A stretch of 64,000 bases of DNA from Dirofilaria immitis (taxonomy: Eukaryota > Nematoda > Chromadorea > Rhabditida > Onchocercidae), in contig JAKNDB010000075.1 in assembly GCA_024305405.1 (NCBI GenBank), positions 806,001-870,000 of the forward strand, given 5' to 3'. Position numbers and translations under genes: made by a program. The notes below the pieces were generated by a model, which did not search any database, was not told where the DNA came from, and was given only the letters and a program-made list of their open reading frames with translations. This document shows, piece by piece, positions 1-13,900 of this stretch (within the stretch, counting starts at the first letter, position 1; the number at the start of each line of letters is the position of its first letter).

Positions 1-2099
1 ATATCTAAATTTTTTGCTATATTTTCTTATTGAATAAGCATTTTAATGATTTGTTAATGCAAATTTGTTTATGTATTCGAAAAATTTTTTTGCAGGACAA
101 TTTTCTCTGTTCAGTTTATTGTTTGTTTCATTGAACAATTCCTGTAAAAGGTTTTTTTTCTTTTAGTCTAATAAATGCATAGTCTGTTGAAATTCTTGAA
201 TTTTAGATTCCTTGAACCTCTACTGAAATCAATTTTGATTAATTACACATGATCGCGTTAAGTTTTCATATTATTTCAGTCCAGTAATTCCTTTTACTGC
301 TGAATATATAGGAAGAAAAATAATTCGTGGTATTTTAATATTATAATAATTATGATATCATTTATTATTGATGATACCTACATTTCGACTTCAATCAAAC
401 ATTATTTCTTTGAAAAAGAAATAATGTTTAATGAATATTTGTAGTGATAGTAATTTTAATTGATAATAGTAATAAAATACGAATAGAATATTTATTTCAT
501 TAAAAATCTCGACAAAATTATCATCGTTGGAAATATTCGGAAAACTTTTTCTTTGTTGGAATATCAGCTACACGAAAAGTAAAATTCCTTTCATCTAGTA
601 TCATCCAATCTGATAAATTTGATATCAATCGTTCTAATCAATATGGCATATATATTGAACTATGAAAATTTCTCGATTATTTTTGCTTATCGCTCATTTC
701 GTCCATCAATCAGTTCTTGATTTCAATAGCTTATTTAAATGTTAGTTTTTTCTCAAAACAATCATAATTTTAAAATTTAAAATTTTAGAAGTTTGAATTT
801 TTATTGATTAAAGAAAATTGAAAGAAATGGTTAGCAATAGCTATTGATCGTTTGATGATTGCAATTTCGTCGTAGAAATTGATTTTTTTACTTAAATTTT
901 GGTATATGATCACGGATGTTTGAAATTAGATCCATTCTTTATAATCCTATTAAATTTTTATTAGATTATTTAAATTGTCGATTATTTTTCAGAAATTAAT
1001 AATTTTTTTACAGTAAGATAAGAAGTAGAAGCTAATGAAGAAATAATATTTTCTATATTAACTACTTTTGTCTTACAAATCAAAAATTAAATTTTACATT
1101 TCATTCATTTAAATGAAGCTTTTATCAATTACTATGAAATCATATCACTTATGAAATGCCTTCCGAAGCAGACCGTTTTATCTTTTAATAATTTGCTTCA
1201 GAAATATGAATCCTTCATGAAATCTACAATATTTGAAAACCTCAAAGAACACGATGATTTCAGATTATTATTTATTAAAAATATTCAGTTTTATATAAAA
1301 AAAAAAACTTTTAGAAAACTGATAAAAAATAAGCATTCAAAATAAATTGATAAATAAGCAAATAAATAAAATATTCTATAAGCATTTATATTCGTCGTAA
1401 GTATATCGAAATTATCGAAAGCTATCATGGTTATTGCAAATTATCATAACATTGCAAGTTATCATAATATTATCAATATTTCCTTTTATTTGATAAACAA
1501 ATAAAAGAAATCATTTAATAATTATAAAAATATGAGAATACAGTAATAGCAATATTCTGATTTCTTGTAATATAATATCCTAAATGCTCAGAATTATTTC
1601 CATAAATTCATTTCCAACTTGATGTAACAATAAAATGATTAATGAATGTGATTAGCAAATGATATCAAAATCAATTCTGAAATATTATCACTGAAAATTA
1701 AAACAGAAAAATTTCTTATAATATTTTTGCGTTATCATTGTTTTCTTCAAAATTTTTGGTTCAATCTTCCAATATACACATAATTAATTGATAATGCAAA
1801 AATGATAAGATATATTTTGATCAAAGTTCTTTTAATTTATAATTTTGTAAGTAATATCGTACTAACATAATTTTTAATTTGCATATTTTGCACTAAAATT
1901 TAAATATTTTAAATAAATTTTTACACAATTTTATAAATTTAAATTTTATACAATAAAATTATAATCGAATTAAATAATATTTTTTATATTCAAATTAAAA
2001 TTAAATGCTAAAATTTTTGTTACGTATGTTTTAGAAGAAAAAAAGATGAAATAATTAATTAATAATTCATTCAAAAGAGTAAATTAAACAAAATTAAAG
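1..2099. other. AT-rich intergenic sequence, no gene seen
   Basis: No exon with recognisable protein similarity, no RNA gene and no mobile-element structure could be seen on either strand. A 64-codon open frame at 1151-1345 (+) exists, but it is lysine/phenylalanine-rich, of the kind expected by chance in this base composition, and has no homology I recognise. Confidence 0.6.
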
Positions 2100-2345
2100 A
2101 TATGATAATTTCTATAAATGATTATTTCACTGATAATTTCAATAAACATGAAAAAGTTTGAAATAATGTAATGTGATGATGTTAAGCTATGATAATTTTA
2201 CAAATGATTATTTCAGTGATAATTTTACAGATGATTATTTCAATGATAATTTCAGTAAATATGAAAAAGTTGAAATAATGTGATGTAATACGATGTTAAG
2301 CTATTATAATTTTACAAATGATTATTTCAGTGATAATTTCAATAA
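2100..2345. repeat. Degenerate tandem repeat, about 2.5 copies
   Basis: A block containing AAATGATTATTTCA and TGATAATTTCA(A/G)TAAA, followed by GAAATAATG and GTTAAGCTAT, recurs about every 80-110 bp. The middle copy carries an extra internal duplication of the TGATAATTT part. It lies just downstream of the stop codon of the minus-strand gene ending at 2556. Confidence 0.7.
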
Positions 2346-2555
2346 ATGTAATGATGCAGATGTTTATATTTGTTTGATAATATTTTTAATATAAACAATT
2401 ATTAATAGAAAATAGTAATAATTGAAATAAAATATTTTAAATGAAAATTAATAAAATATTTCTATTATTAATTTAAAATTAAACATTCATTGAAATTATC
2501 AATTGAATATTCATTTCTAATATGATTTCTTATTAATTATGAAATTAAATAATTT

Positions 2556-5500
2556 TTAATATGCTGAAAGTATTAAACTTGTTGCATGTCGTGCTGTTGG
2601 TGTTATATAATCCATCCAATCTTGTCCCCAATAAATTCGTTCGTATCGTCGATCTTCTTCACCGATAAAATTTGAAGGATAAAATAATGCACCTATACCA
2701 AAAACACCATGTAAACGACCTTAAAAAAAAAAAAAAAAAGCAAATTTAATTAAAACTTTTAGTTGCATAATTTTGCAAAATATAATAAGTTCAAAAAATA
2801 ATAATAATAGTAATAATTAAACTAACCTCGACAGTATAAATTATAATTATCTAATCTGGATGTTGATGTCGGAAATTTATTCAACTTTCGATAAGTTGGT
2901 ACCAAATTGAATTCAGATTCAGCCTTATAATACATTTAGAATATAGAAAAAAAAAAAACAATATTTGTTAAAATCATTTTCCGTTAATAATATTTTTCAA
3001 ACTTCAATTAATCTTTTCAATTTTAGATAAAAATTTAAACTGTAAGATTTTAATTTTTATTGGAACATATCCAAATAAATATAAATAATAAACATTATCC
3101 AGAAAACATTATTAAGAATTTCTTTTGTTTATTTATTTTTTCCTCTTCTTTTTACATTCCATTTTTTCTGAACAATACTATTATGTTTCTCGGTTTTTTT
3201 TTTTTGAAAAAATGTTTTACTAAGTTTCTAATTATTTGAAATCAACGAAAGAAGTAATTTCAGAATATCATCCATGAAGCATCTCTAAGAAGAAGTAATT
3301 TCAGAATATCGTCCATGAAGTATCTCTATGATCGACATATCAATGATATCTTTTAATTCATACGTGAATTTTACGTAAAATGGATTAGAAAAAATTTGAG
3401 TATTAATAAATTTATGAAAAATTATTGGGAAAAAATTTGGAAATTAAATTTAACAAAATAACCTAAACTGATCAGATGTTCAATCAGTTTTTATCAGTAC
3501 CATTTTTATCAATACCAATAAATTTCAATATTTTATATAAGATAAGATGATCTATACTGTATCGATTATTTATTATGAATTAGGAAAATAACCTTATTTA
3601 TATCTGTTTTTATGTTCAATAAATGTTTTTGAGAAATTTTTGGCTTTGAATATTTCTCCAATGCAAATTTCCATTCTGACCGTTTCGGTATGTAACTTCG
3701 AAATGGTCCAAAATATCGCTGAACGTTACGATCTCTTTAAAAATTACAACATATTATTGTTATCATTATTATTATCACTAAAATGATGATAAACTTTTAA
3801 TATGTTTTAATTTCATGTTTACGTAATATTTCCTAAATCTTTTTGCATTATGATAAAAAGCCAAGCAAAAATTTTGGATAAAATTTTCTGTGAAAAAATT
3901 TAAGCCAAATTATTTACATTCTAATAAATGGGCAATAAATGAGGCTAAAAAAAAACAATCAACAACAATAAAAGAGAGTAAGTTGATATTTTTAACTTGG
4001 CTCAAAAAAAAGAATTACTTGGCTAAAATTAGTTTGGCTCAAAAAAAAAAGAAAATAAGACTTTTTAATTGTGAAAATATTTTAATAAAGAAATTTATAT
4101 GATGCTAATAATTTGCTAAATAAAATCATACTCATATGGCATTCCATTACTTGGTGCTAATGATGAGAAACTTTTGATCGGCGATATTCACCTAAATTTG
4201 GCTGATACATTTCGCTTAGCTTACAATAACTAGCTGTCTTCCAAATATTTTCAACGGGAAAAAATCTAAAAAGTATTGATTAATTTTATCATAATTTCAC
4301 ATATCATATTTGCCTCATTTTCAACAATGATAAAAAATGATTAAAGAAAAAAGTTTTTGTTGATAGATCGATTTTTAATAAAATCAAAAAAAAATGTCAA
4401 AATTTCCATAGCATAGCGATAAAAGAAAGATGATAAAGAAGAGAGATTTTATTTTAACAAATAAAATTTTCCTTAGCATACAGAGAGAGGAGAGAGAGAG
4501 AGAGAGAGAAAGAAAAAGAATGAAATTCAATAAAATAAAAGTTTTTGAAAAAATAAAAATGTCAAAAATGCCATCAAATAAAATGTCCGTTATGTTATAT
4601 TATATGTTTGTTTTTAAAAAAATTTTGGAATATTTTTTTGATGCAAATTTTTGAATAAATTATTTGACGTAAAGTAACGTAAGTAACGTAAGGTGTCGTA
4701 AAATAACGTAAAGTACTATTAAGCTAAATTATATTATGATTTTTTGATGAAAATTTTTGAATAAATTATTTGACGTAAAATAACGTAAAGTACTATTAAG
4801 CTAAATTATAAATTATATTATTCTTGGATAAATTATTTGACGTAAAATAACGTAAAGTTCTATTAAGCTAAATTATATTATGATTTTTTGATGAAAATTT
4901 TTGAATAAATTATTTGACGTGAAATAACGTAAAGTGACGTAAAGTATTGTTAAGCTAAATTATATTATGAAATTGAAGAATTATATTTCTAATAAATTGC
5001 AATATCTTATCATTTAAATTTTATCTAAACCCGAAATGAAATAAAAATTATCCTAAAAAGTTTTTTGCAAAAATTTAATTTGAAATTGCCTTTAGCTATT
5101 CATTTTCACATCGGATTTTTCTTTACCTTTTTTTTTTTAGAAGTAATGAAATTTGATTACTTTTAAAGAATGAAATTAGCAATGATAGGATGATGAATTT
5201 AAAACGTCAAAATTATAGTTTCATATTTTATATCGATAAAAAGAAACTAAACGATCGAACGTGTTTTAGCATTATTAAAAAAAAAAAGAACGTGAACGTG
5301 AAAAAAACATAAATCGTGATCGATTACGTGAAAAAGTATAAAACGTGATTGATTACGTATTCAAAAAATGACAAAAATTATCTATTTTTTATTTCAAATG
5401 AATGAATATTATTGAAGATGAAATTCAAATTTTATATTTCTATCTTTTAAATATACTTACGCCTTTGAGACAATTTGTTTGTATGTATCAATAGGTCTAA

Positions 5501-5968
5501 CATCAAATCCATCATGAATTCTATATCGCCAATTAGCATCATCTACTAATTTACGAACCTAAAAATTATCTATTTAAAATATAAAATTCATTGTATTACT
5601 TTTAATCTTATTATTACATTTCCGTTTATTAGATAAGGAACGGAATATTGATAAGCAATATCAATCATTTGATCAACTTGATATGATGTAATGTAACTTT
5701 TAAATAATAGATGCCGGACATATCATTACTTGATATCCGGAAAAAGTTTTTCTAATGCGTATTAAATTAGCATCTTAATCGATTGGTATTTTAAGCAAGA
5801 ATTTAAAGAATTCTCGATTGCATCATTTTTATCTTTGATCACTTTGATATTTTAAGCGATAGATGATAAATATGATCGTTTGCTAACCGAAAAAAAAGTT
5901 ACTTCGTCTAATACACATAAAATATTTATAAAAAAAAAATATTACTATACCTCTTCGAAAATACTCAT
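2556..5968 (-). CDS. Six-exon gene for an unrecognised ~217-aa protein
   Basis: I do not recognise the family. Exons in transcript order: 5951-5968 (MSIFEE), 5461-5558, 4132-4265, 3593-3734, 2827-2923, 2556-2719 (stop TAA 2556-2558). All introns are GT..AG and phases agree except in exon 3, which is one base short. There the frame after NLGEYR shifts to PIKSFSSLAPSNGMPYE, somewhere in 4160-4189, near a GG pair at 4180-4181. Adding one base gives a continuous product of about 217 aa. A frame-preserving alternative exists: donor GTGAAT with exon 3 ending at 4192, and exon 4 starting at 3732. It would drop the well-formed segment. The protein is soluble-looking, with no signal peptide or membrane segment, rich in Tyr, Arg and Trp. 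Its C-terminal part (RLHGVFGIGALFYPSNF, then YWGQDWMDY) looks the most constrained. The gene structure is well supported; the function is unknown. Confidence 0.72.
4482..4510. repeat. (GA)n microsatellite
   Basis: A GAGA run with one GG interruption, in the intron between exons 2 and 3 of the unrecognised minus-strand gene. Confidence 0.9.
4633..4970. repeat. Tandem repeat carrying TTGACGTAA boxes, 4 copies
   Basis: Units of about 55-105 bp start near 4633, 4739, 4827 and 4881. They share AATAAATTATTTGACGTAA, then one to three AACGTAA boxes, then TATTAAGCTAAATTATA. The number of ACGTA boxes varies between units. The array is in an intron of the minus-strand gene. Confidence 0.85.
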
Positions 5969-6966
5969 TTGGAATTTGTTGATGGAAATTTCGAGAGTTC
6001 AAGAACAATAATAGCAGGAATAAGTAAGAATGCACTACAGAGAATGATGTTTTCAGAGAAGAAAGAGTTGGGATGATAAATAAGATAATAGATGATAAGT
6101 TTAAGCGGAGAAACTAAGTGATAAAATAGAAATATCACATATACATACATACATTAGATATTTCTGAGAACAACAAAAGTTCGACAAATATTTGTTAACA
6201 TTGTTGATTAGTGATGAAGAAAAAAGAAGCCGTCTCGAATTTGAACTATTAATAGTTCAAATTAAAATTACTATTGAAATTGGCAACTAAAATATAAAAT
6301 AAACCGATTGATCAATTGATTAGTGATATTGATTTACTGATATTGATTAACAATTATTTCACATTATACGATTTTTTATTACATAGTAAAAATTCTTGTT
6401 ATTTAATCGCTTAAGTTTAACTTTATTTACATTTATTCTCATTTTCTCTCATTGATAAAATAGATTTTTCTATGATCTTTACATACACATTAGTTAATCG
6501 AGAATTTGTATTGGTTAATCGAGATTGAGAATTGTTTAAATTCAAAACTTATGAAATTGATCAAAATTGATATATGATCCGAATTGATGGATCAATAATT
6601 TGAAAAAATTTCTCAAGTAAAATTGATCACATTGAATACGAATAAGTTATTCCGAAAATTTTTCAAATAATTTTATCAAATTTTTTTCTTAAATATGACA
6701 TATAATTGATCGAATGAAAGAATATAGTCTCATTCTCGGCTAATCGCAAAAAAATTCGAGAAAAATGCGCCAGATGTTCGAATATTATGCGATTATACGG
6801 CAGCTGAATTCATTCAAAAAAGTTTTAAATAAACTTGTTAATGGTAATTCAAAAATTAAAAGCTAATAATACTTCTGATTATGTTTAAATTTCATTTTTT
6901 TACGTCACAACTTGAAAATTTTAAGCGTAATGATTAGTTATAATAATCATTAATACGCAGTGCGTG
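5969..6966. other. AT-rich sequence upstream of the minus-strand gene
   Basis: This stretch should contain the 5' region of the minus-strand gene that starts at 5968. No further coding exon, TATA-type promoter or clear trans-splice acceptor could be identified. Confidence 0.5.
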
Positions 6967-7382
6967 TTACGTGACTTCATTCAAATTTTTAAATAATTAA
7001 ATCATCTGAAAAAAAAGCGTAATAAAAATGAAATAAAATGCTCGACATATATAATTACATGAAGAATAATACTAATACGGAAATATGCGAAATCAGTAAT
7101 ATATATGTAGCAGTCGATAATACATTTCACGTATTATACGACACGTTTGAACAGTTGGAACATATGAAGAATGTTTTTGCGGCCAATATTTCCAAAATTA
7201 TGAATTGCAAACAAAATCCTTGCGAACAATAAAATTCCTCTGATACTATATCTCTTTACGATTGTTACAAATTGGACAATGTTTTCATAAAGTGTCGCAT
7301 TACGTAACTTTTAAAAAATAATGCTGTATATCCGTAAACATGAGTGCTTTTACGTAATTGTTGTTACGTGATGGTTACGTGT
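6967..7382 (+). promoter_or_regulatory. Cluster of TTACGTAA / TTACGTGA (bZIP-type) sites
   Basis: Five near-identical octamers are seen: TTACGTGA at 6967, TTACGTAA at 7300 and 7350, TTACGTGA at 7364 and TTACGTGT at 7375. The last four fall within 83 bp. TTACGTAA is the PAR/C-EBP-type bZIP consensus and TTACGTGA resembles ATF-type hybrid sites. The cluster is about 540 bp upstream of the start codon of the SLC38A10-like gene. That it acts as an enhancer or promoter is inference; it could equally belong to the small ORF at 7038. Confidence 0.4.
7038..7232 (+). CDS. Possible small protein, 64 aa, unrecognised
   Basis: One uninterrupted frame begins with ATG directly after in-frame stops and ends with TAA. 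The product is mixed in composition (MLDIYNYMKN... ending NPCEQ), with a mildly amphipathic middle stretch around VLYDTFEQLEHMKN, and lacks the Lys/Ile/Phe bias of chance ORFs here. No domain is recognised and no upstream splice acceptor is evident. It lies 684 bp upstream of the SLC38A10-like gene on the same strand. It could be a real micro-gene, a 5' exon, or a chance ORF. Confidence 0.3.
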   Translation: MLDIYNYMKNNTNTEICEISNIYVAVDNTFHVLYDTFEQLEHMKNVFAANISKIMNCKQNPCEQ

Positions 7383-7916
7383 GGGTTATAGTTTTACGGC
7401 TGAGATTTGCTGATATTTTTATAACTACTGCTTGAATGAATTTTTGCAATTATTTTTTTACAAATATTTTTCGTCGTTTAAACCATATTAATTTCAGTTA
7501 TGCAATTGCTTTTCTAATAATTACGAAGCTAAAAGAATGGATGTTAAAATAAATCGATATTTGATCAAATATATTGTTTCCAATAAGATTTATTGATTTA
7601 AAACACGTAATATAAGGATTTCAGCATAATTGACGCATATGAAATTTCACAAGTAAATTGTTCTCGGTTGCTATGACTAAATTTAGTCACAATCAAGATG
7701 ATATATTTTTATTAAAAGAAATAGCATAAATAATTTCGTTGCAATTCATGCTTTCATACAATATGTAATATATTGGAAAAGAGTGATATTATATAAAATT
7801 TTATGAGATTTATTACATAGGATTGTAATATAGAAATATCCATTTTTTTATAGAGAAATATCAGTAAAAATTAAATTTGATTTCTAATTCAAGAAAGTGA
7901 TGTACAGTATGAACTA

Positions 7917-10900
7917 ATGTATACTGCACTGAGCAACGAGTGTGATCGAAATGACCAAAGAAGCATCGACCGATCATTTTTACCAAAATTCAATCACTGG
8001 CCACATGTTTTCAATCTTGCTAATTGTATCATTGGTGTTAGTATGCTTGCCATGCCATATTGTTTACAACAGGTATTGATTGGAGAAAATTTTAATTACG
8101 ACTATTTTTAGATCATACGCTGATTTTTAGATCATACGCGATTGATTGGAGAAAATTTTAATTACGACTATTTTTAGATCATACGCAAAAATTACGACCA
8201 TTTTTAGATCATACGCTGAGAAATTATGGAAATAACTTGAATTTATGAAATGAAATGAAATAAAATCAATCATTATTTTCATGGAATTACAAATATGCTA
8301 TCATACCACTAAATTGAAGATGTTTATGACACGTAGTTATGCCACGTAATTAATGTAATGCTTGATGCTAATAATATAACATAATTATCCTATCGCAGAA
8401 AGCCAGTAGTTTCTATAGTTCATTTTATCAGTGTCATGGCTGTAAGTGAATGCGTCATGGCTGTAAAACTACTGTAGTATGGCGTGAAATCACAAGCAGT
8501 TATATTATACATTGCTTGAAATTATGATTATTCATAGTTTTTATTTCACGATGTTACTAAATTATTAATGTTTATTTGCTGTATAATTAATATAACATGT
8601 AATAACATGTAGAGTATGCAATTGTTATGATATATAGTATAGATTTATTAAGAAGATGTGGGAAATTTTCCCTATCTTGATTGTTAACAATACATCATAT
8701 ATGTATGGTTATTAATTGCGTAAACTATATATCCATAGTAATCTCATTAGCTTTTTATAATTATTTATTCGATTTTATTAAATTAACATTTCAGTGTGGC
8801 ATTCTGCTTGGTACCATTCTAATTGGAATCTGTTCAGTATTGACCAAAATTACTTGTCATTTGTTGTATCAAGGAGCGATTCTGACACGGTATGAATCTG
8901 TAATTGTTTATTTACTTTTTTATTCTTGCATACTTTTTATCTCATGTTGTGTATGCTGTTACTTTATTTTTACACATTCACTTTATGTGCAAATTTTGCT
9001 AGCTCATCATTCCAAATAGCTTAATCACTTCACATTTCATGGATGCAACTAATTTTTCTTCATTCCTTAATCTTCATTTCCAAGAATTTAGCTCATATTT
9101 TTCCAAAATTCATTAGTTGATGGATTTTATTAATTTACTCTCTTTTTCTTTGAAATTTAATAATCATTGAAACAGAATTTAGAAGGTCTGGCAGAATGGA
9201 CTTTAAAGCTGTATCAGTCGAAATTGTATTTTCCATTTATTTTTGATAGTTTTTTTTATTTGAAATGATAAAATTTTCAAGGAAGCAAAATTTGCAGACG
9301 TCGGAGTTATGAATCTATGGCAATGTATGCTTTCGGTAATAATGGAAAACGTTTAGTTGAAGTTAGTTTCGGTTTATCTAAATGAATTGTAAAATTGTTA
9401 TATTACTTTGTACATTTCTTTCATTAACTGGTAGCCCGTCGTTTGTCAGCATAAAAGCTCAAATTTTATGGAAAAATCCTATAAAGCTTGCGATCAAATA
9501 ACATGGCTTGGCTTAAGATTTTAATTTCAGTTTTCTATTTGCGATTTATTTTTTAATTACAAGCAGTCAGTAGTATTATAATTTCAGTATAGCATACATG
9601 CTTTGAATTGACATTTCAGATTCAGGTTTTCATGTTCGTACTTATTTTCTAATTCTCTAATACTTAAGAACGTCAAACTAATCCCAATATAATTTGGTTT
9701 GCAATTTTAATTGTAGATTTCACTTAACGATTTTTATGCTTTTTATTTGTTTTGAAATGATTTGATCTTAATCTTAATTTTGAATTTCAGTTTGTCATGT
9801 TCAAGATCAAACCATTTTATTTTGCAGTTACTAATGATTTTGTTCCTAATGTCCTGTATTGTATCGTTTATGGTTGTTATTGGTGATATTGGTCCTCATG
9901 TACTGGCCGATTATTTGGAATTGCAGGCACCTACTCAGAGATTACGAATTCTTGTTATGGTAAGCCGTTTCTTTTTTTATTTTGAAGTTAACGGAATTTT
10001 TTCTCAGAAATCTCAATGGCATATTAAGAAATTTTTATAATATAAAGTCAAAAAACGAAAAATTTTAATCCTACAAAATTTGTTTGCCGTTTGAAAAGAG
10101 CGATAAAATTTCAATCAAAATTTATCATATTTTCTTACTGAAATTTCAGGTAGTAGTTTTCCTCTTTGTTATATTGCCATTATCGTTATTTCGTAGTGTA
10201 ACCAGTCTATCAAGAATTAATTCAGTAACTGTATTTTTCTATGGTGTATTTGTTTTACGGATGCTAGTTGAATGTATTCCACGTATCTTCGACTTTAATT
10301 GGAGTACTGATATACGTTGGTGGCGTCAAGAAGGTTTACTCAATAGGTTATTTGTTTATTTATTTATTCATTACTAGAATCTCAGAACTTTATAAATGCT
10401 CTGCGTTTCATTTTAGAAGTAAACTAAACACATAACGAGCGAAATTAACAATGTTAACCGCTTTTAAATCTTTTTATATCCATTCTTTGAAAGGCTAAAT
10501 TCGGTTTTTCATTTAATTTTATAATATCTTAAAACTTTCTCAGTTCTTCCTTTTTATCAAATTTTGATGACATGTATTTGTCTTCATTTATAATAATTTA
10601 TTTAAGAAAAGATTTACCGAATTTTCAAGTTTTGCAGCTTGCCTATCATTTCAATGGCATTATCTTGTCAGACACAGTTGTTTTGTGTCACTGATTGTAT
10701 AAAGGAACCATCAGTTGCTAAGGTATATTTCTCAGTCTATAACGTTTCTAACATATTTCCTTTCAATTATCTTTCTTTATTAGAAAAAAAATTACCTCAT
10801 CGAATATTAGAGAAAATTCAAACGTGTATTGCAAAATAATATAATACACGAAATTTGCTTAATAATATCATGTTACCTATCTATCAGAAAAATAAATTAA

Positions 10901-13900
10901 ACATAAATTTGAAAAAAATCTTGAATCTCACAAAAGCAAGAAAGCATTAATAGGAAAAATCAAAAAAAATTGTAGTTCATAATATCCTGATCTCGTCGAA
11001 CTTTGAGAATTGTTATATTCGTATAATTCGGTGAAATGGAATTTTATTCAAACGATGGAAAATTTAACAGCTATTCACTTTGAGATTTAAATATTTAAAA
11101 ATTCAGTAAAATTTTACGAAAGTAAAATACAGCAACAAATTAGCAATCAAACATTATCTTGCGTTTGATGTCATGAAGATGTTTTCTTGTATGTTTTACA
11201 ATCTATGTGAGAATACAAGAAAATTTTTTTATTTTTTACAAATAAGGTACTTAACGGAACATTAAAAACAAAAAAATCAAATAAAGAAAAATTCATGTTA
11301 TGTAATCCTGATATTTAAGGATAGGGATACTCCTTGACGTGAGAATCTGTTACATGTGATTCAATTTCTTTTATTTGAAATTTGAAAGTAATTTAAAATA
11401 TTAATTCTAAACTAAATTTTTGCTCTGTAAATTCAGTAAGCAGTTTGAGACCTAAAATTTAGGTGGATACAGTAGTTTCGGGAGCAGTGAATATCTGTAG
11501 TAGTATGTACGCTACTGTGGGTTTATTTGGATATATTGCCTTTCATGATGTCGAATTATATGGCGATGTTCTTCTATATCTGCAAAATTCTTTATTAACT
11601 GAACTATTGAAATTAGCTTTCATGTTGTCAGTAGCCGTCAGTATTCCACTTATGTTGTTTCCAAGTCGAATCGCATTCTACAATTTTCTCATGAAACCGG
11701 TATTTTTGGTGCTACTATTGTTTAGATAATATCAAGAATCACTAATATGATAGCGGTGATATTATTTAAGCGAAATATAACTGATTTCTTTCTTTCATAG
11801 TCCTGACTAAGATATCTAAGTATTGGAGAAATAAGACTTTTTTTTTAAATATTAGAAGAAATCCGAAAATTTCTGATAGATTTGAAAAGCGAGATATTGG
11901 ACAAACGATGAAGTGATTCAAAATTTTGCGAAGAATTGACAAATGAGATTCTAGAAATTACAGAAAATGAAGTTTAAATATAGAAAAGTGAAATATTCAG
12001 AAAGGTCATGAAAATCTTGAATATTTTTTTTATCCACTTTATAGGATGCTAGTGAATTTGCAATGCTTCGTGTGTCCCCATTAATATTTGTTTCATTGAC
12101 GATATTTCTCTTGTCTTCTTGTTTATTAGTTGCAGTAATTGTACCAAATGGTATGTTTATATTTTTCAATTCAAAGTTACTTTAAGGAAAAAAAACCGAA
12201 ATTCAATTCCATTTATTGTTTTTCTATCAAAAAAATCCAGCCGTTTTTATGACAAAAGCGAAATATAACTAATTTTTTTTTCATCAGTCTGATTAAGATA
12301 TCTAAGTATATCAATTTTTCGACCTTCCGTCACGATGCTTTCAATATTATTCTAAATAATCTGGTTCTAATCATTGCCTCTGTCTCATTATACTATTTTT
12401 TCCGAAGGAATTCGATCAACTGAGTGACTTCATTTTGTCTTATTATAAATGACTTATATCATTGCAAGGAATACATAATGCTTTTGAATTCAACGAATGT
12501 TTTTATTCATGACTGCTTTGACTGTTTTTTACTTACTTTCCTTTCTAACAAGGCATTCAAAAAATATGGAACAAATTAAACTAAGAAATTGGAATGATTA
12601 AATGACAATAGTTTAAGTAATATTACCAATTCAAAGTAATGTTAGGGTTGCCGAAATATTTATTGATATGATGATGTAAATGTTGAAATACAATGACTGA
12701 AATCATAAATTTCAGTTGAATTTATCCTTGCAATAACGGGTGCAACGATTGGTTCTCTTGTAACGATTATCATTCCATCGTTATTATTTCTGTCAATATC
12801 TCGTGGCATTGAACAATATCGTTCTTTAATATTTTATGCAAAAGTATAGTGAACATTCAAATAATAAATATGAAAGTGAACACTATTTAATCGAAATTTG
12901 CGTCTCGGATGTTTTCTTCCAATGCTGCATAGAGTTTGCATTTTTTTCTCTCTGTTAACTTTCCTCAGGTACTGATAATAATCGGTTCATTTATGTTGGT
13001 CGGTAGTACATGGGCAGTTTTACATACGGAACAGGAAACGAATGTTGTTGATGTCATTTTACCTAAACGAATAGGTTTGTTTGTAAATGAATTCCGGCCT
13101 AATTTAAATGGATTTCTTTTAAAAATATTTTCTTGGAGCTTTGAAAACTGCAGATACTGATAATAATTGGTCTGAATATTAGGTCTGTTTGTTCGTCCTT
13201 TTCTATTGAAACACTTCAATTTTTGAATAAGTTTAGTACCTATCATAATAGGGAGAAAGAAATTTATAAACACTTTTTCTTTGGAAAACGAATATTTTAT
13301 TATGGCTAGAATATATTTAATGATTCGATTGAGAAATGAAATTACATTTTATTATTTAATGGATTTCCGAAATGACAAAATAGCATTTATTTCGAATAGT
13401 TTTATTTCTTGAAAAAGGAAGAGGAGATATTAAAAATGGTGAAATGAATCTTTTTTAGATAACGAAAAAGTGGAAATTGCTTTAAAACATTTGGAAAAGA
13501 TCAAAAATAATGATAATAGCACGGAATTACAGGCATGTCTCCTGATATATTTTCTGATTGCTCTTATCTAGTAATGAAAACGAGAGAGTTAATATATAGA
13601 GGAAGTTAGTACCAGAAGAAAGAGGCTAACGCGATAGTTTTATTTTGGATTATAACTATTAATATTCTTGAATATATGGAAATATCTAAATTGTTAGGAT
13701 ACAGATACATATTTGCACTTTTATTGAAGTAAATAATTGTCCATAAACTATAATTTTTCTGAAATTTCATAATTTCTCAAAAATTAGACAAGGAATTATG
13801 AAAATTTCCCTGTTTCAGAATGCTTTTTTGGATGGAAAGCAAAAGGAAAAAACGGCAAAATCGAGAAGGGAAGAATCGAAAGAGAAACAAAGTATAAGTA

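Noticed and set aside
1151..1345. 64-codon ORF, Lys/Phe-rich
   Set aside because: Composition typical of chance frames in AT-rich DNA; no homology or splice signals.
4132..4265. Frame-preserving splice model for exon 3 of the unrecognised gene (donor at 4191, exon end 4192)
   Set aside because: It avoids a frameshift but discards the plausible segment ending GMPYE, which itself joins exon 4 in correct phase by a good GTATGA donor. Six other sites show the same one-base deficit, so the frameshift model is preferred.
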